From NCBI RefSeq assembly GCF_016793595.1, contig NZ_JAEULY010000003.1, positions 1 through 64,000 on the forward strand: a stretch of 64,000 nt of DNA, written 5' to 3'. Source of the DNA: Phreatobacter sp. (GTDB taxonomy: Bacteria; Pseudomonadota; Alphaproteobacteria; Rhizobiales; Phreatobacteraceae). Both the position numbers and the translations under genes were made by a program. The notes under the pieces were generated by a model. The model did not search any database, had not been told where the DNA came from, and saw only the letters and a list, made by a program, of their open reading frames with translations. This document shows positions 38,341 to 46,960 of this stretch, in pieces; the stretch's first letter is position 1; each line of letters begins with the position of its first letter.

Positions 38341-38946
38341 TTACATCCAGGGCCGGGCAGCGCCGGCGGTGGTCTCGAAATCGTCGATCGCCTTGGCCTT
38401 GACCATGGTGAGGCCGATATCGTCGAGGCCGTTGAGCAGGCAATGCTTGCGGAACGGATCGAGGTCGAACTTGATCGTGCCGCCGTCGGGGCCGCGGATT
38501 TCCTGCGCTTCCAGATCGACGGTCAGCGTCGCATTGGAGCCGCGGTCGGCGTCCTCGAACAGCTTTTCCAGCTCTTCCGGCGTCACCTTGATCGGCAGGA
38601 CGCCGTTCTTGAAGCAGTTATTGTAGAAGATGTCGGCGAACGAGGTGGAGATCACGCAGCGGATGCCGAAATCGAGCAGTGCCCACGGGGCATGTTCGCG
38701 TGACGAGCCGCAGCCGAAATTGTCGCCCGCGACCAGGATCTGCGCTTGGCGATAAGCCGGTTTGTTCAGCACGAAGTCCGGGTTTTCCGAACCGTCGTCG
38801 TTGAAGCGCATCTCGGAGAACAGGCCGGCGCCGAGGCCCGTCCGCTTGATCGTCTTCAGATACTGCTTCGGGATGATCATGTCGGTATCGACATTGATCG
38901 TGCGCATCGGCGCGGCGACCCCGGTCAGCACGGTGAATTTCTGCAT
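38341..38946 (-). CDS. leuD: 3-isopropylmalate dehydratase small subunit
   Basis: This 201-aa swivelling domain of isopropylmalate isomerase acts in leucine biosynthesis with LeuC, which carries the 4Fe-4S cluster. The signature GCGSSREHA is at 78-86. The opening [20 protein letters not shown] and the late [19 protein letters not shown] match LeuD. leuC and leuB are not in the window. It is the first gene of the seven-gene minus-strand run and is divergent from bolA, with 130 bp between them. Confidence 0.96.
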   Translation of the reverse strand: MQKFTVLTGVAAPMRTINVDTDMIIPKQYLKTIKRTGLGAGLFSEMRFNDDGSENPDFVLNKPAYRQAQILVAGDNFGCGSSREHAPWALLDFGIRCVISTSFADIFYNNCFKNGVLPIKVTPEELEKLFEDADRGSNATLTVDLEAQEIRGPDGGTIKFDLDPFRKHCLLNGLDDIGLTMVKAKAIDDFETTAGAARPWM

Positions 38947-39076
38947 GGGTTTCCCCCGTCAAAGCTCGTTGCCCGCGGATGTATCAGAGCCAAGACGTTG
39001 CCTGCAAGGCGACAGACGGGCGGCCGGCTTGCGATCCGCGCCCGGCTCGCCGATATGGGCGGGACGGGAGAAGATC

Positions 39077-39343
39077 ATGTCCGTCCACGCATCCATCACC
39101 GCCAAGCTCACGCAAGCCTTCGCCCCGACCGCGCTCGACGTCATCGACGAGAGCGAAAACCATCGGGGTCATGGCGGCTGGCGCGAGGGTGGCGAAACCC
39201 ATTTCCGCGTGAAAGTCGTTTCCGAGGCGTTCCGCGGCCGCTCGCGCGTCGACCGTCACCGCATGGTCAACCAGACGCTGGATGCGGAACTGAAGGGCCG
39301 GGTCCATGCGCTGGCCATCGAGGCCCGCGCGCCGGGCGAGTGA
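39077..39343 (+). CDS. BolA-family protein
   Basis: This 88-aa small protein has the BolA/class II KH-like fold: SENHRGHGGWREGGETHFRV, then VVSEAFRGRSRVDRHRMV and LKGRVHALAIEARAP. The conserved His residues of the loop and of the RHR motif are present; BolA proteins use them with monothiol glutaredoxins to bind iron-sulfur clusters. GGGAGAAGATC precedes the ATG at 39077. It converges on mgsA, with only 2 bp between the two stop codons. Confidence 0.9.
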   Translation: MSVHASITAKLTQAFAPTALDVIDESENHRGHGGWREGGETHFRVKVVSEAFRGRSRVDRHRMVNQTLDAELKGRVHALAIEARAPGE

Positions 39344-39345
39344 CG

Positions 39346-39726
39346 CTAGAAGCCGGCGATCAACCGGTCAGCCGTCGCGAGATTGCAGGCCATCGGCACG
39401 TCATAGACCACGGCAAGCCGCGTCAGCGCCTTGACGTCGACGTCGTGAGGATGCGGCGAGAGCGGATCGACGAGGAAGACCATCAGCCCTATCCGGCCCT
39501 CGACGATAAGGGCGCCGATCTGCTGGTCGCCGCCGAGAGGCCCGCTCTTCATCAGGCTGATGTCCAGTTCCGCCATATCCGCCTTCAGCAGCGAGCCCGT
39601 CGTGCCCGTGGCGACCAGGGCGTGGCGCGACAGCACGGCCCGGTGCCGGCGGGCCCAGGCGATCATGTCGGGCTTCTTCTGGTCGTGGGCGATCAGTGCG
39701 ATCATGCGGTCGTCGGTGTCGGCCAT
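39346..39726 (-). CDS. mgsA: Methylglyoxal synthase
   Basis: This 126-aa enzyme converts dihydroxyacetone phosphate to methylglyoxal and phosphate when phosphate is scarce. It shows LIAHDQKK (11-18, phosphate-contacting His and Lys), ATGTTGSLL, the catalytic-Asp loop [13 protein letters not shown] and [16 protein letters not shown]. Length is slightly less than the 152 of E. coli. It follows the CNNM/CBS gene after 36 bp on the same strand. Confidence 0.94.
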   Translation of the reverse strand: MADTDDRMIALIAHDQKKPDMIAWARRHRAVLSRHALVATGTTGSLLKADMAELDISLMKSGPLGGDQQIGALIVEGRIGLMVFLVDPLSPHPHDVDVKALTRLAVVYDVPMACNLATADRLIAGF

Positions 39727-39762
39727 GACCGCACTCTACAGCCTCTGGCCGCCCTGGGTCGA

Positions 39763-41049
39763 TCAGGCCGTCGCGACCTGATCCAGCGGCGTGATCTTGA
39801 GGGCCGTGATCCGGTTGCGCTGGCGGCGCAGCACCTGGAAGCGGAAGCCGTGGAAGGTGAAGGCCTGGCCGGCCTCGGGGATCGAGCGCGCCTCGTGGAT
39901 GACGAGACCGGCAATGGTCGTCGCCTCCTCGTCCGGCAGGCGCCAGTCCATGACCCGGTTGAGGTCGCGCACCGGCACCGCGCCATCGACATTGACCGAG
40001 CCGTCGCGCTGCGGCCTGACGCCCGTGACCTGCACGTCATGCTCGTCGCGAATGTCGCCGACGATCTCCTCGATGATGTCCTCAAGCGTCACGAGACCCA
40101 TCATGTCGCCGTACTCGTCGACGACCATGGCGAAATGGGTCTTGCGGCGCAGGAAGGCCTTCAGCTGGTCCTGCAGGCTGGTTGATTCCGGCACGAACCA
40201 GGCGGGCAGCGCGAGGCTCGCCACGTCGATCGTCGCGGCATCGCCGCCCGCCGCCGCCAGCGCGCGCAGCAGATCCTTGCCGTGCAGCACGCCGATAATA
40301 TTCTCGGAGCTATCGCGCCAAAGCGGGATGCGGGTGTAGGGCGCGGCCAGCACGTCCCGCACCACCTTGGCGGGGGCGTCGCCAACATCGATGGTGACCA
40401 TCTTGGTGCGGTGAACCATCACGTCCAGCACCGTCAGGTCCTTCAGGTCGAGGATGCCGCCGACCATGTCGCGGTCGAGCTTCTCGAACGAACCCTCCTT
40501 GTGCATCAGGTCCACCGCGCCGCGCAGCTCCTCGGCGCCGGACGAGGCGCTCGCCGCGCCGAGCTGGATGCCACAGAGCCGCAGCACGCCGCGCACGGCG
40601 GCGTCGAGCGCTGCCGCCACCGGCTCCAGCACGGCCATGGCTACGGCGGTCGGGCGCGCCAGCAGGAGGGCGGTCCGCTCCGGACGCAGGGTCGCGATCG
40701 TGCGTGGCAGAACCTCCGCGAAAACGACGATGATGCAGAGCATGCCGAGCGCGGCATAGGCGAGGCCCGCGACGCCGAAAGCCGCGACCGACAGGCTCGC
40801 GGCCAGAACGGTGACAGCGACCAGCAGGGCCGCGCGGCCGATCACCAGCGCGGCGACAAGCCGCTCGCGCTTGTCCATGAAGCCGATAACCAGCCCCGCG
40901 CGCCGGTTGCCGCCCGCCTCCAGCGCCGTCATCCGGCTCCGCGAAACGGCGGCGATGGCGGTTCGCGCCGCCGAGCTCATCGCCGCGAGCAGGAGCCCGA
41001 TCGCGATCAGGAAAAGCGCCGGAAACAGGGGCAGTGCGAAGACGTCCAT
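39763..41049 (-). CDS. CNNM/CorC-HlyC-type transporter-associated protein with CBS pair
   Basis: This 428-aa protein has an N-terminal DUF21/CNNM membrane domain with about four helices (LFPALFLIAIGLLLAAMSSA). A cytoplasmic CBS pair follows (about 205-330, from DVMVHRTKMVTIDVGDAP to VVDEYGDMMGLVTLEDII), then a CorC/HlyC transporter-associated domain (RVMDWRLPDEEATTIAGLV). Family members are linked to Mg2+/Co2+ efflux, and the old label hemolysin is misleading. It lies downstream of aroB on the same strand, the usual place in Hyphomicrobiales. Confidence 0.9.
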   Translation of the reverse strand: MDVFALPLFPALFLIAIGLLLAAMSSAARTAIAAVSRSRMTALEAGGNRRAGLVIGFMDKRERLVAALVIGRAALLVAVTVLAASLSVAAFGVAGLAYAALGMLCIIVVFAEVLPRTIATLRPERTALLLARPTAVAMAVLEPVAAALDAAVRGVLRLCGIQLGAASASSGAEELRGAVDLMHKEGSFEKLDRDMVGGILDLKDLTVLDVMVHRTKMVTIDVGDAPAKVVRDVLAAPYTRIPLWRDSSENIIGVLHGKDLLRALAAAGGDAATIDVASLALPAWFVPESTSLQDQLKAFLRRKTHFAMVVDEYGDMMGLVTLEDIIEEIVGDIRDEHDVQVTGVRPQRDGSVNVDGAVPVRDLNRVMDWRLPDEEATTIAGLVIHEARSIPEAGQAFTFHGFRFQVLRRQRNRITALKITPLDQVATA

Positions 41050-41102
41050 CGGGTCCTCGGCCGTGGAATCGGCTCACACTGCCACGGCTGGCCGCCCGAA
41101 AC

Positions 41103-42248
41103 CTAGCGCCGGGCCAGTTCCTCGCCGAGGAATTCGCGCACGGCCGCCGCGTCGACATCCTTCGCGATGAAGCTCCTGCCGATGCCGCGCGCGAGAATGA
41201 AGGTGAGCTTGCCGCGCGCGACCTTCTTGTCCTGCGCGATGGCGGCCATCAGCGCATCGACGTCTCCGACCCCGCCGGGGATGGCCGCGGCCTCCGTCGG
41301 CAGGCCGACCGCCTTCAGATGCGCCGCCATGCGGTCCGCATCGTCGGGCGGGCAGAGACCGAGCTTCGCGGAGAAACGGAACGCCTGGCACATGCCGATG
41401 GCGACGCCCTCGCCATGGACCAGCCGCGCGCCGTCGTAGCGGGTGATCGCTTCCAGCGCATGGCCGAATGTATGGCCAAGATTGAGCAGGGCGCGGTCGC
41501 CGGTCTCCGTCTCGTCACGCGCGACGACCGCCGCCTTGGCGCGGCACGAGGTCGCGATGGCATGGACGCGGTCGCGGCCGCCCTGGAACACGCCGCGCCA
41601 GTTGGCCTCCAGCCACGAGAAGAAGCCGGGATCGTCGATCAGGCCGTATTTGGCGACCTCGGCATAGCCGGCGCGGAACTCGCGGGTCGACAGCGTGTCC
41701 AGGGCGTCCGTATCGGCGAGAACGAGGCCCGGCTGGTAGAAGGCGCCGATCAGGTTCTTGCCGTGGCGCGAATTGATGCCGGTCTTGCCGCCGACGGAGG
41801 AATCGACCTGCGCCAGCAGGCTGGTCGGCATCTGCACGAAGCCCATGCCCCGGCGGACGATGGCCGCCGCGAAGCCCGCGAGATCGCCGACCACGCCGCC
41901 GCCGAGCGCCAGCACGATGTCGCCGCGCTCCAGCCGGTGGCCGAGGATCTGGTCGACCACCTCCTCCAGCATGGCGAAGCGCTTGGTCGCCTCGCCGGCG
42001 GGCACCACGATGCGATGGTGGCGGATGCCGGCGGCGGCGAGCCCTGCCTCAAGCGTAGGCGCGTGCAGCGCGCCGACCGTCTCGTCGGTGACGATGGCCA
42101 CTGCCCGGCCCGGAAAGCGAGTTGCGATGGTTTCGCCGGCCCGGGCGATCAGGCCCGACCCGATCAGGATGTCGTAGGAACGCTCGGCCAGCGCGACGGG
42201 CACGTGGGTTACGGCGTCCGGCTCGCGGGCCGCGGCGGTCGGGGTCAT
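41103..42248 (-). CDS. aroB: 3-dehydroquinate synthase
   Basis: This 381-aa NAD-dependent enzyme carries out the second step of the shikimate pathway, turning DAHP into 3-dehydroquinate. The cofactor-binding GGGVVGDLAGFAA, the TSLLAQVDSSVGGKTGIN loop and the metal-ligand region NLGHTFGHALEAI are present. The start overlaps the aroK stop by ATGA. It is followed by the CNNM/CBS gene. Confidence 0.97.
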   Translation of the reverse strand: MTPTAAAREPDAVTHVPVALAERSYDILIGSGLIARAGETIATRFPGRAVAIVTDETVGALHAPTLEAGLAAAGIRHHRIVVPAGEATKRFAMLEEVVDQILGHRLERGDIVLALGGGVVGDLAGFAAAIVRRGMGFVQMPTSLLAQVDSSVGGKTGINSRHGKNLIGAFYQPGLVLADTDALDTLSTREFRAGYAEVAKYGLIDDPGFFSWLEANWRGVFQGGRDRVHAIATSCRAKAAVVARDETETGDRALLNLGHTFGHALEAITRYDGARLVHGEGVAIGMCQAFRFSAKLGLCPPDDADRMAAHLKAVGLPTEAAAIPGGVGDVDALMAAIAQDKKVARGKLTFILARGIGRSFIAKDVDAAAVREFLGEELARR

Positions 42249-42832
42249 GATGCGGGCAGATCCTTGGCCGGGACGACATGGCCGGCAATGGCCGTGATCA
42301 CGTCGTCGACAATGTCTTCGTGGGAGGCTTCGCGCGAAACGACGGTCAGATCCGCCTCGGCATAAACCGGATAGCGCTGGTCCATCAGACGGCGCAGCAC
42401 TTCGGCCGGGTCGTCGGCTTTCAGCAGCGGCCGGTCGGCGCGGCGGCGCACCCGCTTCAGCAGCACGTCGAGATCGGCTTTCAGCCAGACCGAAACGCCC
42501 TGCGCCCTGATCCGGGCGCGCGTCTCCTCGTTCATATAGGCCCCGCCGCCGGTCGCCAGCACCTGCGCTCCGGCATCGAGCAGGCGCGCCACGACCCTGA
42601 CCTCACCCGAGCGGAAATAGGGCTCGCCATGCTTCTCGAAGATTTCCGGGATGGTCATGCCGGCCGCCTTCTCGATCTCGGTATCGGCATCGACAAAGGG
42701 CAGGCCGAGCCGCTGCCCGAGGCGGCGGCCGATCGAGGACTTGCCGGCGCCCATCAGCCCGACCAGCACGACCGAACGGGCGCCCAGCGCCTCGCGAATC
42801 TGCTTGCAATCGATGTCGGCGGCGAGAGTCAC
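42245..42832 (-). CDS. aroK: Shikimate kinase
   Basis: This 195-aa P-loop kinase phosphorylates shikimate at the 3-hydroxyl. Walker A GLMGAGKS is at 25-32. DADTEIEKAAGMTIPEIFE provides the shikimate-binding Asp and Glu, and LATGGGAYMNEETR the GGG motif. The lid region RRRADRPLLK follows. The start is GTG at 42832, preceded by AAGGAAA. It is the first gene of the aroK-aroB-CNNM/CBS-mgsA run. Confidence 0.96.
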   Translation of the reverse strand: MTLAADIDCKQIREALGARSVVLVGLMGAGKSSIGRRLGQRLGLPFVDADTEIEKAAGMTIPEIFEKHGEPYFRSGEVRVVARLLDAGAQVLATGGGAYMNEETRARIRAQGVSVWLKADLDVLLKRVRRRADRPLLKADDPAEVLRRLMDQRYPVYAEADLTVVSREASHEDIVDDVITAIAGHVVPAKDLPAS

Positions 42833-43067
42833 GGCGTTTCCTTGTTGGAAACACCCTGTCTCACAAAACCGCTCGGCAGGGCAACCAATCGGATGGCCGA
42901 GCTCCCCCCGGCCTCAGGCCGAGGTTTCCCGCGCCCGCGGGTCTGTGCCCATGTTGTCGCAAACGAGAAAAATAGCCCTGCCGCTGCTATTCGACACCCG
43001 CACTTGCTTTACTCACCATGTATTCTAGCTGACTGTTTGCGGGGCTACGCAACGGGAGGCGAAGCAG

Positions 43068-43586
43068 ATGTTAGAGGTCACTTGGCCCGATGGCAGGAAA
43101 GCGCAGATCGATCCGTCCCGAGTGCTTCGGATCAGGCGAGCTGTTTATGGTGAGGATGGTAAAACGCGCATCGACCTGACCGCTGCCAGATACCAGTTGG
43201 TCATGGAGCAGCCGGAGGAGATCGCCCGGCTGGTCGGCCTGGAGTTGCGCTCGCTCGCTTCCATTCGCGGAGTTGAAGGAAACCCTGTCTGGTTCAATGC
43301 CAAGACCGTCACAGGTCCGGTCTATGTCACGCCCTTCGAGCGCGAGGGGACGGCGATCAAGTCGGCCTTGCTGATTTTTCCGCCCAAGAAGCAGTACACG
43401 CTCGAAACAGCAGCCGAGGTCGCCCGGATCATCACCAACGCGGGAGGAACCCCCGAGCCTTTGCCTCCGGAAGACAACCTGCTCACGACGCTCGGCAATT
43501 GGGTTCGATCGATGTGGCGTCAGCCTGTACCGCCAGCCCAGCCGCCGGCCGATGACGGGCCGGAGGGTGCGGTGCTGGAGCGGTAG
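43068..43586 (+). CDS. Orphan hypothetical protein of lower G+C
   Basis: I do not recognise this 172-aa protein. It begins LEVTWPDGRKAQIDPSRVLR, has a mixed beta/alpha middle (YVTPFEREGTAIKSALLIFP) and ends in a Pro-rich, acidic tail. No signal peptide or membrane segment is seen. GGGAGG lies eight bases before the ATG. The gene and about 110 bp before it are visibly less G+C-rich than the neighbours, with codons such as AAA, TTT and GAA used more freely. This suggests recent acquisition. It stands alone between the aroK operon and the convergent CitE-like gene. Confidence 0.75.
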   Translation: MLEVTWPDGRKAQIDPSRVLRIRRAVYGEDGKTRIDLTAARYQLVMEQPEEIARLVGLELRSLASIRGVEGNPVWFNAKTVTGPVYVTPFEREGTAIKSALLIFPPKKQYTLETAAEVARIITNAGGTPEPLPPEDNLLTTLGNWVRSMWRQPVPPAQPPADDGPEGAVLER

Positions 43587-43649
43587 TCCTCACAGCGAGA
43601 GCCATCGGCGCCTCGCTCTTCGAAACCGGCGGACCTCGCAGACGCGGAA

Positions 43650-44543
43650 CTACGCGCCTGCCTGAATCTCGCGCGCCGCGATGGCATCCGCGATGGCGAC
43701 GAGCTTGCGCGCCATCTCCGCGTGCAGGCGTTCGACCATGCGGCCTTCGATCTGGATCGCACCCTTGGCCGAATTCTCCGGCAGGTCGAAAGCGGCGATG
43801 ATCGTGCGCGCCCAGACGACCTCCTTCTCGCCGGGCGAGAAGGCGGCGTTGCAGGGGCCGATCTGCGAAGGATGGATCAGCGTCTTGCCGTCGAAGCCCA
43901 TGTCGCGCGCCTCCGCGCATTCGCGCGCAAAACCGGCCTCGTCGCCGATCTCGTTCCAGACGCCGTCGAGGATGGCGAGCCCATGCGCGCGCGCGGCCGC
44001 GAGCGAGGTCATAAGCCAGGAATTCATCGGGGCGCGGCCGGGCACGATGCGCGCACCGGTCTCCTTGGCAAGGTCGTTGGTGCCCATGACGAAACCGGTG
44101 AGCCGCGTCGAACGATCTTTCGCCGCCGCGGCTATCGCACCCGCGTTCAGCATGGCGAGCGGCGTTTCCATCATCGCCCAGACGGCCGTGCGCTCCGGCG
44201 CGCCGGCGGCCGCGATAGCCTTGCCCGAGGCGATCAGGTCCGGCCCGTCATTGACCTTCGGGAGCAGGATCACCTCCGCGCCGGTCGGCGCGATCGCCGC
44301 CAGATCGTCGCGGCCCCATTGGGTGTCGAGACCGTTGATGCGGACGACCACCTCGCGATGGCCGAAACCGCCCTGCCTCACGGCGGCGGCCACCTGCTCG
44401 CGCGCCACCTGCTTGGCGTCCGGCGCGACGGCATCCTCGAGGTCGAGGATCACGATATCGGCGGCGAGCGTACGGGCCTTGTCGAGCGCGCGGGCATTGG
44501 AGCCGGGCATGTAGAGGGCGGAGCGGCGGGGACGGCTGGACAT
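43650..44543 (-). CDS. HpcH/HpaI-family CoA ester lyase (CitE-like)
   Basis: This 297-aa TIM-barrel enzyme resembles the CitE subunit and malyl/citramalyl-CoA lyases. It opens RSALYMPGSNARALDKART. The motif VILDLEDAVAPDAK provides the metal-binding Glu/Asp, VVRINGLDTQWGRDDL the substrate arginine, and LPKVNDGPDL follows. No alpha subunit or acyl carrier is nearby, so it is probably a free-standing lyase acting on a 3-hydroxyacyl-CoA. It is divergent from the FAD oxidoreductase. Confidence 0.88.
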   Translation of the reverse strand: MSSRPRRSALYMPGSNARALDKARTLAADIVILDLEDAVAPDAKQVAREQVAAAVRQGGFGHREVVVRINGLDTQWGRDDLAAIAPTGAEVILLPKVNDGPDLIASGKAIAAAGAPERTAVWAMMETPLAMLNAGAIAAAAKDRSTRLTGFVMGTNDLAKETGARIVPGRAPMNSWLMTSLAAARAHGLAILDGVWNEIGDEAGFARECAEARDMGFDGKTLIHPSQIGPCNAAFSPGEKEVVWARTIIAAFDLPENSAKGAIQIEGRMVERLHAEMARKLVAIADAIAAREIQAGA

Positions 44544-44644
44544 CAGGTTGATCCGGGGATGGGCTATGTGCGGGCGAGGCTAGCTGCAATGCAGCACGCA
44601 TGCCATCGTCCTTCCGAACGAGTTTTGAACCAACGAGAACAAGC

Positions 44645-45817
44645 GTGACACACGCGGACGTGCTGATCGTCGGCGGCGGGATCATGGGGTCCTGCACCGC
44701 CTATTTCCTCAAGAAGGAGCTGGGTTTTCAGGGAACGGTGCGCGTCATCGAGCGCGACCCGACCTATGCCGAGGCTTCCACGACCCTGTCGGCGGCGTCC
44801 ATCCGCCAGCAGTTCTCGACCCCTGAGAACATCCGCATGAGCCGCTTCGGCATCGAGGTCATCCGATCCTTGAAGGACCGTTTCGGTACCAATGCCGATA
44901 TCGGCTTCCGCGAGGGCGGCTATCTGATCCTCGCCTCGGAGGGCGGCCGCGCCGTGCTGGAGGCCAACTGGCGTACGCAGGCCGCCGAGGGCGCCGACAT
45001 CCTGCTGCTCGGCCCGGACGAGCTGAAGGCGCGCTTCCCCTGGATTTCGACCGAAGACATCGCGCTCGGCGCCTGGGGCCGCACCGGCGAGGGCTGGTTC
45101 GACGCGGCCATGCTGCTCGACCTCTTCCGCAAGGCGGCGCGCGAGGCCGGCGCGATCTACGAGAAAGGCGAGGTTGCCTCCCTGACGGCAGAGGGCGGCC
45201 GGATGACCGGCGTCGCGCTGAAGGACGGCACGACGCGCTCCTGCGGCACGCTGGTTCTCGCCGCCGGCGCCTGGGCCGGCAGGCTTGCTCAGGGGATCGG
45301 CGTGCCCCTGCCCGTCGAGCCGCGCAAGCGCACCGTCTTCGTGGTGAAATGCCCGGAGACTTTCGCGAACATGCCGCTGATCGTCGATCCCTCCGGCGTC
45401 TGGATGCGCCCTGAGCGCGATCTCGTCATTGGTGGCTGGGGACCGGGCGAGAATGACCCCGACCCCGCGGCCTATGGCGATTTCGAGCCGGCTCACGACG
45501 AGTTCGAGAACCATGTCTGGCAGGCCTGGGCGACGCGCATTCCCGCCATGGAGCAGCTCCGCCAGATGCGCGCCTGGGCCGGGCACTACGACTTCAACAC
45601 GCTCGACCACAATGCCATCCTCGGGCCCCATCCCGAAATCGCCAACCTGTTCTTCATCAACGGCTTTTCCGGCCACGGCCTGCAACAGGCGCCGGCCGCC
45701 GGCCGCGCCACCGCCGAGCTGATCGTCCATGGCGGCTATCGCAGCCTCGACCTCTCCGTCTTCGGCTTCGACCGCATCCTGCGGAACGAACCCGTGCTCG
45801 AACTCAACGTCATCTGA
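44645..45817 (+). CDS. FAD-dependent oxidoreductase, DAO family
   Basis: This 390-aa flavoprotein has the dinucleotide loop VLIVGGGIMGSCTAYFL at its N-terminus, the substrate-domain motif EASTTLSAASIRQQFSTPEN and a C-terminal FSGHGLQQAPAAGRATAELI. It is closest in type to sarcosine/dimethylglycine-like amine oxidases and FOXRED1. The start is uncertain: GTG at 44645 fits the family N-terminus; ATG at 44600 would add 15 residues. It is cotranscribed with the next gene after 14 bp. Confidence 0.85.
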   Translation: MTHADVLIVGGGIMGSCTAYFLKKELGFQGTVRVIERDPTYAEASTTLSAASIRQQFSTPENIRMSRFGIEVIRSLKDRFGTNADIGFREGGYLILASEGGRAVLEANWRTQAAEGADILLLGPDELKARFPWISTEDIALGAWGRTGEGWFDAAMLLDLFRKAAREAGAIYEKGEVASLTAEGGRMTGVALKDGTTRSCGTLVLAAGAWAGRLAQGIGVPLPVEPRKRTVFVVKCPETFANMPLIVDPSGVWMRPERDLVIGGWGPGENDPDPAAYGDFEPAHDEFENHVWQAWATRIPAMEQLRQMRAWAGHYDFNTLDHNAILGPHPEIANLFFINGFSGHGLQQAPAAGRATAELIVHGGYRSLDLSVFGFDRILRNEPVLELNVI

Positions 45818-45831
45818 TCGGAAGCAAGTCC

Positions 45832-46815
45832 ATGAAGGTCTGCGTCTATGGAGCCGGTGCTGTGGGCGGTCATGCCGCCGCGCGCCTCATCGCGGCCGGC
45901 CATGCCGAGGTCTTCGTCGTCGCGCGGGGCGCTCATCTGGAAGCCATCAAGTCCAACGGACTGTTCCTCGAAACCGAGGGCCAGACCATCGGCGGCAAGC
46001 CGATGGGGGCGACCGACGACCCCGCGACCCTGCCGAAGCAGGATCTGGTGGTCGTCACCCTCAAGGCCCATTCGCTGCCCGCCATCGCGGCGCGGCTCAA
46101 GGCGCTGCTGGCGCCCGATGCGCGCGCGCTGTTCTTCACCAACGGCATTCCCTGGTGGTGGAATGCCGGCATCAATGACGAGGGCTCGCTACCGCTGCTC
46201 GACCCCGACGGCGCGCTCTGGCGCGATCTCGGCCCGGAAAGCGTGCTCGGCGGCGTCGTCCATTCCGCCAACCAGATCAACAGGCCCGGCGTCGTCACCC
46301 ACGCGGCCGCCAACAAATGGATCATCGGCGAGCCCGGCGGCGGTCTCTCGCCGCGCGCCGAGGAGGCCGCCGACCTGTTCCAGAAGTCCGGGCTCATCGC
46401 GCCGGTCTCTCAGGATATCCGCCGCGACATGTGGGAGAAGCTCACCCTCAACATCGCCGCCAACCCGCTCGCGGCGCTGTCGCGGCTGAGGCTCGGCCGC
46501 TGGCACGAGGCGCCGGGTATCACCGAGCTCGGCCAGACCATGGTGCTGGAAGTGATGGCCGTGGCGAAGCAAATGGGCTGGGACATCAGCGACAGGATCG
46601 ATCCGGCGACGGCGGTCCCTGCCCGCCCCGGCCGTCCCGGCGGCTATCCCTCGATGCTGCAGGACGCGGTCGCCGGCCGCCCGATGGAGGTCGAGGCCAT
46701 TGTCGGGCAGGTGCAGGCTTTCGCGCGCGAACATGGCGTGGCGACGCCGGCCATCGACGTGGTGCTGCCGATCCTCCGGTCGCTGAATGTGGTGATCTCG
46801 AAGCCGGACGCGTGA
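45832..46815 (+). CDS. 2-dehydropantoate 2-reductase-like protein
   Basis: This 327-aa NADP-dependent member of the ApbA/PanE family shows VYGAGAVGGHAAARLIAAGH at the start, the conserved LVVVTLKAHSLPAIA and NGIPWWW segments, and the catalytic-lysine helix MWEKLTLNIAANPLAALSRL. In the biosynthetic enzyme it reduces ketopantoate. Here, right after an amine-oxidase-type flavoprotein and amid catabolic genes, a different 2-keto acid is equally possible, so I give no gene symbol. Confidence 0.85.
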   Translation: MKVCVYGAGAVGGHAAARLIAAGHAEVFVVARGAHLEAIKSNGLFLETEGQTIGGKPMGATDDPATLPKQDLVVVTLKAHSLPAIAARLKALLAPDARALFFTNGIPWWWNAGINDEGSLPLLDPDGALWRDLGPESVLGGVVHSANQINRPGVVTHAAANKWIIGEPGGGLSPRAEEAADLFQKSGLIAPVSQDIRRDMWEKLTLNIAANPLAALSRLRLGRWHEAPGITELGQTMVLEVMAVAKQMGWDISDRIDPATAVPARPGRPGGYPSMLQDAVAGRPMEVEAIVGQVQAFAREHGVATPAIDVVLPILRSLNVVISKPDA

Positions 46816-46842
46816 GGCGACTGATTGCTTGAAGCTCGCTCG

Positions 46843-46932
46843 CGTCATGGCCGGGCTTGTCCCGGCCATCCACGACTTGAACACAGGCGTGAAGAAAATT
46901 CGTGGATGCCCGGCACACGGCCGGGCATGACG
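46843..46932. repeat. 90-bp palindromic intergenic repeat, copy 2
   Basis: This is the same element as at 27030-27119: GTCATGGCCGGGCTTGTCCC at the left, CGTGGATGCCCGG and GGGCATGACGG at the right, and a similar spacer (GACTTGAACACAGGCGTGAA). It lies between the convergent PanE-like and MlrC-type genes. Confidence 0.85.
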
Positions 46933-46960
46933 GAGAGTGATCGCCCAGCCCGCGATATCG

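Noticed and set aside
39763..41049. Hemolysin annotation of the CNNM/CBS protein
   Set aside because: The HlyC/CorC label is historical. The domain set (DUF21, CBS pair, CorC domain) points to metal ion transport.
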